64,000 nt of DNA from Ipomoea triloba (taxonomy: Eukaryota > Streptophyta > Magnoliopsida > Solanales > Convolvulaceae): contig NC_044917.1 in the NCBI RefSeq assembly GCF_003576645.1, positions 11,301,896-11,365,895 of the forward strand, given 5' to 3'. The translations under genes were made by a program, and so were the position numbers. The stretch's first letter is position 1. Each line of letters opens with the position of its first letter. Shown in pieces: positions 34,100-45,785 of the stretch. Under the pieces are notes generated by a model. The model had not been told where the DNA came from. It saw only the letters and a list, made by a program, of their open reading frames with translations, and made no database searches.

Positions 34100-34763
34100 A
34101 GAGTCCATTTAGAAACCTGAAAAAAAACTCAGAAAATGATTTCCATAAAAATGAGTTATTTTCTTATATTTGACTGAATGCTAGAAAACTATTTGTTACT
34201 GTTTGGTTGAATATTAAGAAATTACATTATTATGTTTTGTTCATTTTTCCTAAAAATGAACAAATTATTTGTTAAAATAATAATAATAATAATAATGATA
34301 ATTATATGTGGTGGTGGTGCGGTGGTGGTTGTGATATAGTAGTGATGATGGTGGTGAGGGTGGTAGCAGCAACGGTGGTGTCGCGGTAGTGGTGGTGGTG
34401 GTGTCATTGGCGGTGGCTGTGGTGTATTAGAGGTGTTGGTGGTGGCGTGGTGTCATTGGTGTGTTAGTGGTGGTGGCTGTGGTGTATTAGAGGTGTTGGT
34501 GGTGGCGGCGACGGCAATGTTATGGTGGTGGTTGTGGTGTCGTAGTGGAAATTAACTTTAAAAAGAAGGGAGTGAAGAGATAGAAAATAAAGAATCCATA
34601 AAATGTCTTTCAACTAAAAAATTAAGAAGGCATTTTCTATCAAATTGAACCTTGATTAAAATGAATATTTTTCTTTGACTTCATTTTCCTTAAATACCAA
34701 ACACTGAAAATTCCAAAAAATAACTTTCATAAGTCATTTTTCATATTTTCAAATAAACCCTTA
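34100..34763. mobile_element. hAT-type MITE with internal GGT-rich microsatellite
   Basis: The left end AGAGTCCATTTAGAAACCTG and the reverse-complemented right end AAGGGTTTATTTGAAAATAT are similar and both lead into AATGA-type palindromic sequence common to plant hAT MITEs. The middle (about 34,300-34,550) is a GGT/GGC-rich array that includes the direct repeat GTGGTGTATTAGAGGTGTTG twice. No true coding region is seen. Confidence 0.5.
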
Positions 34764-35368
34764 GTTTAACTAGTTATTTATGTGCAACGAAATTTACCCA
34801 ATACATGCCATCGGGTAATGATTGTAAATTTCCCTCGTCACTCAAAAGGCAAAAAGCTATAGCAAACTATTATTGTTCAACTAATATATCTATCCATCCA
34901 AGATACACGCAAAACAAACATTAGGACTCCCTTGAGTGCATGATGCTCATGCACCCTAATCCATGATATAACTATTCAATTATAAGTATAAATTAGTAAT
35001 GAAATGTGATAGCTTTGGACGAATTAGAAGCACAGAAATTATAATATTAACTTTGTATAGCTCAAAAGCTGTAGCAAACTATATTATTGTTCAACTAATC
35101 TATCTATCCATCCCAAATACAAAAATAAAAACAAACAAACAACAAAATAAAGCAAAACAAATACTAAGTAAAATCTTTATCCCACTTCAAGCCATAAGTT
35201 TTCAATATGTACACCTGCATTTTTTAGTACATCAAAGAGAAACCCCAAAGGATAGACCCCCTAACCCTAACCCTAAACCCAGTCAAGAATTCCAAATCTA
35301 ACCAACTAAACAATTTAACTATTTATAGTTGCAAGTTATTTTCAACAATCAGACTGTAAGTATAATAC
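34764..35368. other. Intergenic DNA
   Basis: No gene is seen. A duplicated motif (GCATGATGCTCATGCACCCTAA; TTCAACTAATCTATCTATCC twice) suggests old MITE fragments. A short CCCTAACCCTAACCCTAAACC run lies at about 35,258-35,280. Confidence 0.3.
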
Positions 35369-35533
35369 GGCTACATTTGGTAGAGCTTATTTTAAGCTAC
35401 AAATAAGCTATAAGTTTTATTTTGTAAAACATAAAAATGTTAAAATAATAGCTTATTTTAAAACACTACTCTAAGTAGTTTTAAGCTTTTAGCTTTAAAC
35501 TAGCTTAAAAGCTAAGTATGCCAAATAGAGCCT
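35369..35533. mobile_element. Short MITE (about 165 bp) 3' of CNOT9
   Basis: The ends GGCTACATTTGGTAGAGCTT and, on the other strand, CAGGCTCTATTTGGCATACT form an imperfect inverted repeat. The interior is rich in AGCTTATTTTAAGC-type palindromes. This is a common plant hAT MITE type. It lies about 260 bp downstream of the CNOT9 stop codon. Confidence 0.6.
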
Positions 35534-35793
35534 GGCTCTTGAAATATGTGAACCCTAAGCTAGGAAAAAGAGTTTAAATACTATCTCATTGGATAACATA
35601 AATAATAGAAGTCGATAAAGTCTGCAAGGATCTGCAAGGATCTGAATTTTTTACGTTCCTGGAGATTGAGGTTACTGCACAATCAATGGGAAAAAATTTA
35701 ACCTCAATGTAGAGCGAAAGAACTTCTCTGGGGATTTTACGTTCAGGCATTACTATATGCAGCAGATTCACAACGAGGTCAGGCCAAGCCAAT

Positions 35794-38700
35794 TTAGCTC
35801 ACCATCATATGATCAAATCCTCCACCTGCTTGAAGGGGAGCACGAGGACCTTGCACATTCTGAAGCAGCTGTTGAAGCCACCTCCTTGTTGTTGGATCCT
35901 CCTGACATATTAGAACATAATAAACATTTGTCCAATTGAGAAAAGAAATCTATGGTGTACTTTCACTTAAATATAAGGTATGACTCTGGGAAGAGCAGGA
36001 GCGATCTCTGGTTCTGTGTCTATTCCGTTTTTGATGGACCAATAAGCTATATGATTCTTGGCTCCCCTAGAAAAAACATAATTTAATATGCAAACCATAC
36101 GTACATGAAGGCAATTGCTGAAGGTCGTGGCATCCCTAAGTATGTCAGGAAGACAACTTCTGAGTGCATCGCAAGCCCTGTATAGAAGAAGTGAGGAGGG
36201 AGTTTGAGGCCTCATTTTCTGAAAATCCAAGGCATTAAAAGGAAGTAAGACAATGTAGCAGCAAATAACCAACCTTGGATTATCGGATAACCGAAGGTAA
36301 CACCGAATGATATGCTTGAGCAACCTAGACGAGGGCTGCTCAGCAAGGGCAACCACCATGTTTCCCAACACCCTGCCTACTGCAAAAAACCTCTCCGCTG
36401 TGGTACATATGTATTCCAAACCCATATCATCCAGAAGGATTTTTTGCACAATGAAAGTTGCAACCTATCAGCAATCAGCACAAGCACTTTAGTCTAATTC
36501 ATAATTAACAAGTTAAGGGTGTAGTCAGAAAACTTCACACAACATCCAAGAGTGTAGTCCAATATGTAAACCTATAAATTACAATATCTTTGGAGAAACA
36601 AATGGGAAGTCTTTCAGCTGACTACTGAAATAAAGGAAGATATGCCATAACTTCTGTCACGTAACTAAAACTCTGAATAAGTACAGAGAACATTTTTGGG
36701 GGGAGGTGGTGCTTAACTGTTTTTGAGAGCTCACTGCCCATCTCCATTGTGCGCAGACAGAGTGGAATTATTTCAGTTGATAGAAGGAAATTGATAACAT
36801 CATTGTCATCAACCTGTAATGGTTCAATCAAGAAAGAACATTAGGGAAAAAAACTGTACTATAACATTCATCCCAAGAACATTGGAGAACCATTAGATGT
36901 GAAAAACTTTTTGCTCTGGAAAAGTGTTTCATGCTTTCACTTGCCTATCTATTCTTGATGGAGATAAGTATATATAGATCATTAAGGGAAGAAGTGAGAA
37001 GAAGAGATGCACTGCAAATGGATATAGAACTAGTTACCTTTACCAGGGCACCAATGACACCTAAGCTAGTAAGCCTCAGGTATTCAAAAGGTCTTGATTT
37101 GCTTGTTGTATTAAGAAAAGGATACAAATACAGAGGAATATGAGCTGTGAAAGAGAAAAGATGAGTCAGAAAAGTTTCTTTAACTTCAAAGAGAATTTCA
37201 CAAGCATCTCACCATGTGATAATCTTAAATCTTGGTGGTGAACTAGGAGTTTGTCGGAATTCAAACACAAATAACATTTTCATCAAATAAAGTAAAACTG
37301 TAATTCACCAACTATAACCAAACCTTCTACAGTGATTCATGATTCTCTTCAATTTATCATACACTTTAAACAAGAATATGTGATATAAACAAAACCTTTC
37401 TGGAATGTTTTAAAAACTTACCATTAAGGAACAGCATTCTGGTGTCTGGGTGAGAGGCTACGCACTGCAAACCATAATGGAATGGTTGATTAGCTTCAGA
37501 AATAAAAGCGCCAAAAGATGAGTCTTTAGATAAGGACACATGGTCTGCAGATATCTGGGATAAGATCATTGCCCACAGCAAAGGAAACAATGTATGTTAT
37601 GTCTGCATAGATACGTGACGTGTGAATTACGAATAGCAATTTGCTATCAGCAGGCATCTGTAGAAAGTTTAATAAAACCTGCAACCTGACACTAATCCCT
37701 AAAATGGTGAAAGCCCCCCCCAAAAAGAGGTTCCTTTAATCTCCTTCCATTCTTTCTTTTGAATCTTGATGCAGTGAGTTATAGCTTATAATGTGAATAA
37801 TAGTGCAAAAAACAGAATATTTTCATTCACTTTCACAGAAAATTCCATCAGATAATATACATTAAAAGAATAGCACATTATTTGGATCCATCATATGATA
37901 TAAACTAGAGCATTGCATATTTGTTTGGACAATGATTGATAAAGGTTGGACTATAATAGACAGCTAATGATTGCATATACCTGAAGAAGTGCGAGTGCAT
38001 TGCAAACTCTATTAGATTGAGCAGGAGTGAGGTTTGGTGGTGACAAAACTGGGTAGATGGAGACAATTTCCTGCAGGCATGGCAAAACAGACGCATACAA
38101 CAAAAGATGAGCAATCACAAGTTGATCAAAACTCTTCAGCCTTAAAGATAAACCAGTTCAAGACTTCTTGTCATGGTAGACTGATACAAATCAAGCAGGA
38201 AAGGAAAGTAATCAAATAATCATTCTAGTGGCAGAATTCAAGGAAGCATAGAATAAGGGATTGGCTGATTATGTAAATCCTTGCTTATTTTATGGAGTGG
38301 ATAATTAGGGATTGACTAATAGACTATAAATAGGGACCATCTCTTAGAAGAGAGGGCATCCAAACATCTATTCTAAGTTCTATTATAGCTGTAGCAGCTG
38401 GACAAGAGCCTGAAACTCTTGTTGGAGGGTGTCTTAGTGAGAGCCATGTGCCTCTTTCCCATTCAATAAAACCATTTTATCTTTCTCTTCTTTTTCCCTG
38501 TTCTTTACTCTAACAAATTGGTCCGACCTGCCGCTGATTGACGAACACACGAATGGATTCTCATGTAGAGGCGTTAGAGAAGAATCAGGATGAGATACGT
38601 ACCGAATTAACAGCGCTAAATGGCAAATTCGCAGCAATGGAAACTTCCATTGCTAAACTAACCAAGGTGGTTACCTTGTGGCTGCATAGTGATGAGCATA

Positions 38701-41700
38701 ACATATCTAGTCTTGTCACCAAGGCTGGCTCCAAGATTGAATCCCCGATAGAAAAATCCAACACCACCAAACCACCTCTCTACCCCACCACCACAAGTGG
38801 CCCCCAACTCACCATGAGGATTGAAGTTCCCAACTTCAATGGGATTGATATGAGTGACTGTGTTGCTCAAGAAGAACATTCCCTTGCTATCCAACAAACA
38901 CGTGAAAAATTGAAGTGCACAACAGCCTTTGTTTGTTCTTCATCGAGTCGGCACTCGGCACTATGGATGAATTTGTTAATGAATACCAAGCACATGTCTA
39001 TGTCATCCATTCACCACCAAGGCTCTTGCCAACCTTTTTTGCCAAGCTACTCTGGTTCAATCTAGATCGCACTCAACATCATTGGGCCAAGATGACCCAA
39101 GCGAAAAGGTGTGACTTAGAGTTTACTAAGGGTAATAATGTCCTGCTTAAGCTCCAACCTCATTGCCACTCTACAGTCCAATGTCATATCAATGCAATGC
39201 ACCATGGTATTATGGGCCTTTTAGAATTTTGAAAAAATTAAGTGCATTCGCCTACAAACACGCATTGCCACCCACATTTAGAGTACACCATGTTTTTCTT
39301 GGATTACAACTCAGGCATGTACACAACACCATGTTTTGCACTCTAACCTTGAGGACAAGGTTGTTTCATTACCGGTCGGTAATGATACAAATCAAGCAGG
39401 AAAGGAAGGTAATCAAATAATCATTCTAGTGGCAGAATTCAAGCATAGAATAAGGGATTGACTGATTATGTAAATCTTTGCTTATTTTATGGAGCGGATA
39501 ATTAGGGACTCACTAATCATGTAATCAGTAATTGATGTTCCTACCTTATTTTACATATAGTAATAGACTATGAATAGGACCGTCTCTTAGAAATCATCTA
39601 TTCTAAGTTTTATTATAGCTGTAGCAGCTGGACAAGAGCTTGAAACTCTTGTTGGAAGGTGTCTTAGTGACAGCCATGTGCCTCTTTCCCATTCAATAAA
39701 ACCATTCTATCTTTCTCTTCTTTTCCCATGTTCTTTACTCTAACATAGACGGATAATTTACATGAGAGTACACCTGGATTTGAATGTAGCATAAGTATCT
39801 ATTACGACCTAAATAGGGTTGTAACGGATATGTACCTTTTGAGGAGATACTAGCTCAAATTGTTCACACTTCAAGCATGTGAGAGCTCTAAGAAGAATAA
39901 CTAAATAACTATAGAAAATATTAATATTGTATTGTCTAATGATTTTTAATACATTAGGCCTAATACATATAGTACATTAAAACGACTATCAAAGGTAACA
40001 ATTCCTAATTGTATTACTAATTATGATTAATTCTCCACTAATCAAGCATCGTGATTATTCTTTTCCTTTTAGGTGTATCATTCTCCACCCCTTCAAAAAA
40101 CACATTGTCCTCAAGGTGTAGAGTAGAATAAAGTATGAGCATCTCTTTCACCGGTACCTATAGCGCCGTGTGCAATGTTGTGGGATGGAAAACAACTCAA
40201 AATAAAATATTCTTGGGCTTGTTCATTGCGTATCCCCTTGTGGCACCATAACTGGATTAACTGCTCATCTTGTAAGAAAACCAATTCTTGAAACATCTGA
40301 GGAGGTTTGACAAAGGATAAATTTTTTACCACACTTGGTTGCACGAAACTGTGATTAGTATTATCACCATCAACCATGTTCATTGGCCCCGCAATTTGTG
40401 GTTGAACTTCTACTTCTATTTTGGTGTCAATTTTTAGTAAATTGTCTATCACATTGTGAGGAGGATTGAATCACATCTTGGGTTTTTCTAGGAATTTGGC
40501 CCATGTGCTCAATGACCCCATAGGTTTCAACCCATGGTACCACTCAAAGGCTTCACGGTTCATTGTGAATGTTGCGAGACACACCCTTTTTGAGAACCTA
40601 TGGCTCTAAAAAATTCATAATATTCTTCTATCTTTATTCTTAAAAATCCAACTATGGAGATTGATGCTATCGATTTGGGTAATTTAGGACAATTATGAAA
40701 AGAAAGCAAAACTCTTCAGTAGGTTGAGAAAGTAGCTATGAACAGATACTACATTGTAACAGAGTCAGTAGTACTCAAAAAAAAAAATGAAAAGAGAGCA
40801 AAACTATTTTTTCCATAGGGTTTTTTTAACTTATTTTTTCTCTTTTTTGCCTTTTTTGTCTCTCATTTTATCAGTTTCTTTTCTCACTTCAGTACTCTTT
40901 TTTATCAAAATTTTTTTTCTTTTTATTTATCCTCACTTTGCATATTGGACAAAGTATATATGGGAGAGAGATATATTTGCTTCTATAAACCAAGATTGTA
41001 GACAGTGATGGTAGGCAAGAACAAGGAAGGAATTGCAGATATGGTGTTGTGTATATGAGTGGTAGTGGCGGATCTAGATTTCTGATGGCAATGGCGGTGT
41101 TTGGCGGCAAGAGATGATGGACTATGGACTTGTGTGTTTCTTTTTATTTATGGAAAAGGTGAGATAGTATCCATATGTCTATTTTTGGTGGTGCAACGAA
41201 GCTAGCCAAAAAAGTACTGGTTCAACCTCCAGTAGAGGTTTTTGATGTTGCCAATGCTGAGACATTTAGCTCAAGATAGAAATAGCAAGAAAGACAAGAT
41301 TAAGAAAACAATGTTTTTTGAGAAGCAGAGTGCTTGTTCTGAAGTTGAATACATCTTTAAAGATAATGTTGAACTTGGTATTCTAAATTCTTCAACACTA
41401 TCTTGCTTTTATTGTTTTTGTTTATATTTATAGATTATTAATTTATACAAATAAGACAAAACTAAAAAGCCCCTCTAGAAAAACTTCATGTTTATTATGA
41501 ATTCTGGATGATATAGCTTCAAGTAGGTGGTTGCATAATAGCAAACTATTAAATACCAGATTTCCACATCAACTATTAAATGCTTCCTCCATCACATTTT
41601 GTGTTTTGTTTGGTTAACGAGATTTGATTGAAGTTATTTACAATTTTAATTTTCATAATATCAAGTTTAGTATTTGTATATAAAGTTTATATATTTAGAA

Positions 41701-44700
41701 ACTACATTAAAAGTACTATTAAACACACACAAAACAAAACAAAAACAAAAAAAAAAACAAAAAAACAAAAAAAAAAAGAAGAAAATACTAAAGAAAATAA
41801 GTAAAAAAGAAATAGTTGGTTTGATCAATGAATAACAAGATAGGTAAAATGGGACAGAGAGTATGATTATTTATGATTTATGAGCACTTTACCTGTTTAT
41901 ATCTATTTATTGAATATAATTATTTTCTATTTATGAACATTTGTCTGTTCTCCTTACATGAATTGAAAATGCTCCATAATCTGTTGATGAATGGTCCCTT
42001 AGTTTCCTGACCACATCACAGTTCTTTATTCTTGTGATAGGATTATAGGAAAGAACTTCATCTAAAGTGGAATTCGTCATGAAACATTGAAGTGTACTGA
42101 TTGTTTCTGAGAACCTTGATGCTTTAGAAGGCAATTATTGTTACACCTACACATTCCAACTGGCTTTTAATTTTAATTAGAAGTTTGTTAAATCATAATG
42201 GCTTAGTTTCTATATTAAAACTATACTATTTGTGTTGGTGTTGTTTAGTTGTATACTTCTATTTATTTGATTATGCCTTTGTACATATTGAACTTTGTTA
42301 TAATATTTGGTTATAAAATGTTTGTTATTAAAATTTGTATAGAAAATGAAAGTAATAACTAATAAGAATTATTGTTGTGTATATTTGAGCCAAGCTCGAG
42401 CTTAAAAAATCAAAGCTTGGTCAAGCTCGAGCTTTTATTTTTTAAATTGAGCTGAGCTCCGAGTTTTGACTCTGTAGATGATGTTCCAGGAAGCTGTTTT
42501 GCATAAGGTTTTGTATGTGTTTTTTTTTTTTTGTTGGATGTTGGTGATAGTAAATAGTGGAGATGAATGTGGTCAGGAAAAAAAAATGGTAGTGCTGTAA
42601 TTCTGTAAACCTGCTGAGTTATGGAGTCTGATCTATTCATGGAGATGCTTAGCAATAATGCTCTGGGTGGTAAGGGAGGGTTTGTTTTGTGATGGAAACA
42701 AGGGGAGGAACGGGGAGATGCAGATGACCGGAAAATGTAGCATAGGGAACTGTATGGCTATTATAGTCTGATTGATGATTGATGTTCACAATTCCTAATT
42801 GTCTTACTAATTAGTAAGCCTAATATATACTACATTAAAAAGACTATCAAAGGTAATAATTCCTAAGTGTCTTACTAATTAAGATTAGTTCTCCACTAAT
42901 CAAGCATCTTGTTTATTCTTTTGCTTTTAAGGTGTATCAGTATCACAAAAATAGCTTATCTTTCTAGAAAACTCAAATCACTTTTGAAGCCTAGGCTTGA
43001 GTTTCCTTCGAAATAAGATTGAATCACTAGGTAGGGTATGTTGCCAATGTGCAGAGCATTGACATGTATGGTCAATGAAGAATAAGTTCTTGCCTATTTG
43101 GCATGGTTGTCAAGGCCGTCGTCTAGGCGTCGGGGCGACGTCTTGGACGCCTAACCCGAACTAAAACCCGGGTTTAAAGAAAAGAAGAAGAAGTTGCGAT
43201 TAAAAGAAAACCCTCCTAGGCCCCAGCCTCGCCAAACGCATCTTACTCCTTTGCCTTCGACTCCCAAGCTCCACCACCGAATTGTCATCGTGCCTCACCC
43301 TTCCACCGCTGAATCGCCGTTGCAGCTGACCCAACCTCACCCTTAGCAGACTCTTGCCCTCCCAGGTAGCCTTCTGCCTTCTTTCTTCTTTCTTCCTTCT
43401 TCCTTCTTCCTTCTTGGCTGACTGGGCCTTCTTTCTTTCTTCCTTTTTTCTTCTTGACCAACTGGCCTTTCTTTTTTCTTTTTCTTTCGGATTTCATTCT
43501 TCTTTATACACACATACATACTCATCGCCTTGGCGGTCGGTGACATGTCGCCCAGAAAGTCCGCCTTGACAATAATGCTATTTGGCTATTTCTCTGAACA
43601 ACTTATTTGATAATTTCATATGCATACATTTTAAAGGGGGGAAGAGAAATACACTAAATAGATTCCTTAAAAAAAAAAATCCTTTGCCACAAGCTGGGAA
43701 ATATTACACCATAAACTAGTAGCAGATTGTCTCTGCTATGGTGTAATGCCTATTGTCAGCCTCCACTCCGGTGCTTCAATTATCAAAATATCAGATATTG
43801 ACACAAGACCATTCTAATCAAGTCAAATCCAACTCAGTTCTGAAATCTGAATGCACAAATCATTCTATTTCTAAACAAATCCTAAATCCAATGTCTGAAA
43901 GAAGAGAGGGTGAGGCCAGGTCCTTTAGCCAGATCACTAGATCAGTGTATTTGTAAATTCATGACAGGTGTCTCTGCTTTTCATATGAATGAGTGATATT
44001 ATAGAAAAATGGAAAAGCAATTTAAAGTGCAGATTAAAGGATGTTTGAACTACAAGGAAATACTGGGAGAATACCTGCAAGAGTGCAGCAATAGTACCAA
44101 ATGAATTCCATAGTAGTGGGGCCAAATCTTGAAATAGTTCTCTCTTCTGGGGAAAGAAAAAAGTTCAAATTGGGAAAGAGCAAACTGGTTAGTGGAGTCC
44201 AATTCAGAATTTGCAGTAATCAAGAATTAAAAATCATTACAGAATTATGTTTTAATAGCAATCTCAATATTGAAATGTGGTGAAACCTCTAGAAGGAGAA
44301 AAGGAATATATGATTTGAACTGGAGTTAGTGTTAATATCATTGCCATATTTAATCTGTACCTTATGAGACAATGAACATCATCAATTACCATAATGTTGC
44401 ATATACCACATTTATGCAGTTTTGTGGCACCTATATTTTTAAGCAAATGCTGTTTCATATTCTCCTACACTTAATGAGAATGCTGCAACGCATATCCTTA
44501 TGTCTTTTGTTTTTTTTTTAATAGCTTAAAGATCCTGTGCTGTTTCGGATGCAGTGACAATTTTTTGCTTATTTCTTCTCATAATCGAAAACACGCAAGC
44601 AAATTCGGTGTTCATTTGGCAATATAAAATGTGAGTTCAGTGAACACACACACCCAAAAAGAAAACGACAACAACAACAACAAAGGATTAATAAACATAA

Positions 44701-45487
44701 AAAAATAGTTGGAATGAAGAATAACATGTCAAAATACAACCTTTTTCCCCACTTTCTAACAACACAAAATAGTTGGAGTAATGAACAAAAACATGTGAAA
44801 AAAAGCAATATTGTTCTCACTTCCTCTAAAAGTGACTCATCCCTAGACAAATAACGTGTCAAAATAGTTGGAATGAAGAATAACGTGTCAAAATACAACC
44901 TTTTTCCCCACTTTCTAACAACACAAAATAGTTGGAGTAATGAAAAAAAGCAATATTGTTCTCACTTCCTCTAAAAGGTGACTCATCCCTAGACAAATAA
45001 TTCAGAGTTTTGATATCCAACGCTCTGAATATACAAGTAATTTCCCCCGTGATACCTAATAGCTCCCTCATCCAAAATTCTCCAACCCATCAGTCTCAAA
45101 ACAGTTAATCACACGGGGTATAGAATTCTAGATAAAATCCAAACCTCACGTATTCCAGAAACAAATAAACATTCATATATAAACGGTGTACCAAAAGCAG
45201 GCCAATCTCACTTTTAGAAACAAATAAAACTACGGTAACCAACAGAAGGCCACTGAAAAATGCAATAGAAATTTGGCGTGAGAGAGTGTGTAGACCTTGG
45301 AGAGCTCGAGAAGAGCGTTCTCTCGGAGATCAGGATTGCTGAGGTCGAGCACGAGCTGCTCAGCGGATTGCATTTTGCGTTCCTTGTTGGGCTGAGCGCC
45401 GACGGCGGTGGCGGAGGAAGAGCCAGGACCTCCTCCTCCGAAAGCGGCGGCGGCGCCCATCGAGAGATTCGGAGGGAGATTAGCCAT
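35794..45487 (-). CDS. CNOT9: CCR4-NOT subunit 9 (RCD1/CAF40 homologue), 9 exons
   Basis: Exons on the minus strand are 45487-45296, 44146-44075, 38070-37981, 37464-37422, 37144-37038, 36813-36718, 36464-36274, 36177-36105 and 35901-35794. All junctions are GT-AG and sum to 324 codons (323 residues). The product is the armadillo-repeat CNOT9/RCD1 subunit, which binds NOT1 and recruits RNA-binding proteins for mRNA deadenylation. The protein begins with a Gly/Ala/Ser-rich plant N terminus, then [20 protein letters not shown] and [20 protein letters not shown]. Later come [54 protein letters not shown] and [19 protein letters not shown], ending [10 protein letters not shown]. Conservation is high with no breaks. 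Intron 2 (38,071-44,074) is about 6 kb and holds two deleted Gypsy elements and a hAT-like element. Confidence 0.97.
38182..38515 (+). repeat. 5' LTR of the deleted Gypsy element
   Basis: This 334 bp LTR starts TGATACAAATC and ends CTCTAACA. It is followed by AATTGGTCCGACC, the presumed primer-binding region, which does not match the initiator-Met type. Confidence 0.8.
39383..39745 (+). repeat. 3' LTR of the deleted Gypsy element
   Basis: This 363 bp LTR is similar to the 5' LTR over most of its length and is followed at once by TAGAC, the second target duplication copy. The two LTRs show several substitutions and an indel, so the insertion is older than the Copia element at 17,341. Confidence 0.8.
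39800..42939 (-). mobile_element. Second deleted Gypsy-type relic in CNOT9 intron 2
   Basis: On the minus strand, a gag-like piece ([20 protein letters not shown] near 40,480-40,560, then the frame at 40,111-40,452) runs into CACCTTGAGGACAATG and GAAGGGGTGGAGAA. These directly precede TGATACACC, the start of an LTR-like segment going down from 40,080. A related segment starts TGATACACCTTAAAAGC at 42,939, and the two share about 150 bp (for example GATGCTTGATTAGTGGAGAA). LTR ends on the lower side were not resolved, and pol is absent. Confidence 0.55.
40722..40789 (+). mobile_element. SINE 3' fragment with A-rich tail
   Basis: The segment GTTGAGAAAGTAGCTATGAA, then CAGATACTACATTGTAACAG, ends in an A run. 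It matches the 3' half of the SINE at 52,779-52,925 and a shorter fragment at about 4,250-4,290 in the cytidylyltransferase gene. Confidence 0.6.
43102..43577. mobile_element. hAT-like element in CNOT9 intron 2 with GC-rich interior
   Basis: The 476 bp insertion is flanked by the perfect 8 bp duplication CTATTTGG (43,094-43,101 and 43,578-43,585). Its ends are CATGGTTGTCAAGG and CCTTGACAATAATG, an inverted repeat with two mismatches. The interior is much richer in GC than the intron, with a coding- or leader-like stretch (43,200-43,370) and a long CTTCTTTC tract. No transposase is present. The related element at 59,674-60,100 shares its ends. Confidence 0.85.
44700..44998. repeat. Tandem duplication of about 150 bp in CNOT9 intron 1
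   Basis: Two copies share ATAGTTGGAATGAAGAATAA, AAATACAACCTTTTTCCCCA, AAAGCAATATTGTTCTCACT and TCCTCTAAAA with TGACTCATCCCTAGAC. The first copy carries a 16 bp insertion (ACATGTGAAAAAAAG type) and another small indel. The duplication is non-coding and lies between exons 1 and 2 of CNOT9. Confidence 0.85.
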
Positions 45488-45785
45488 GTATCTCAGTTTC
45501 ACTCAGATTCTACTTCTGTACAATACTGGAATGGGAGGAAAATCTGGAAAAAAGCAGCAAATATGTCAGTGAAGTTCGATTCAAAAATCAAAAGTGGCGT
45601 TGCGCTGCTGTTACACGTGCCTGGCTTTCTTCTTTAGGACTGTACTGGGTTTCTATTAAATACGGACCAGCATTGATTTTTTCCTTTTTAACAAAATAAG
45701 TACAATAATAACAACAAAGGAAATGTTAAATGCTTTTTGTAACTAGAATTCTAATCACATTTTGTATCCTTAAACCTCGCTCGTG

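Larger units (their letters stand above)
38182..39745 (+). mobile_element. Internally deleted Gypsy-type LTR element in CNOT9 intron 2
   Basis: LTRs at 38,182-38,515 and 39,383-39,745 both start TGATACAAATCAAGC and end TACTCTAACA. The TAGAC target duplication flanks the unit on both sides. Inside, a gag-like N terminus starts at 38,553 ([19 protein letters not shown], later [11 protein letters not shown]). It passes abruptly into the extreme C-terminal integrase region ([37 protein letters not shown]). Protease, RT, RNase H and most of integrase are missing. The two LTRs differ in length because LTR2 carries an extra segment near 39,510-39,570. It is oriented opposite to CNOT9. Confidence 0.85.

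Noticed and set aside
35258..35280. Telomere-like CCCTAACCCTAACCCTAAACC
   Set aside because: Only about three units are present in ordinary intergenic DNA; too short for an interstitial telomere claim.
43285..43569. Lysine-rich frames on the minus strand and a Phe/Leu-rich frame on the plus strand
   Set aside because: They come from a pyrimidine tract inside a hAT-like element, with no domain or splice support.
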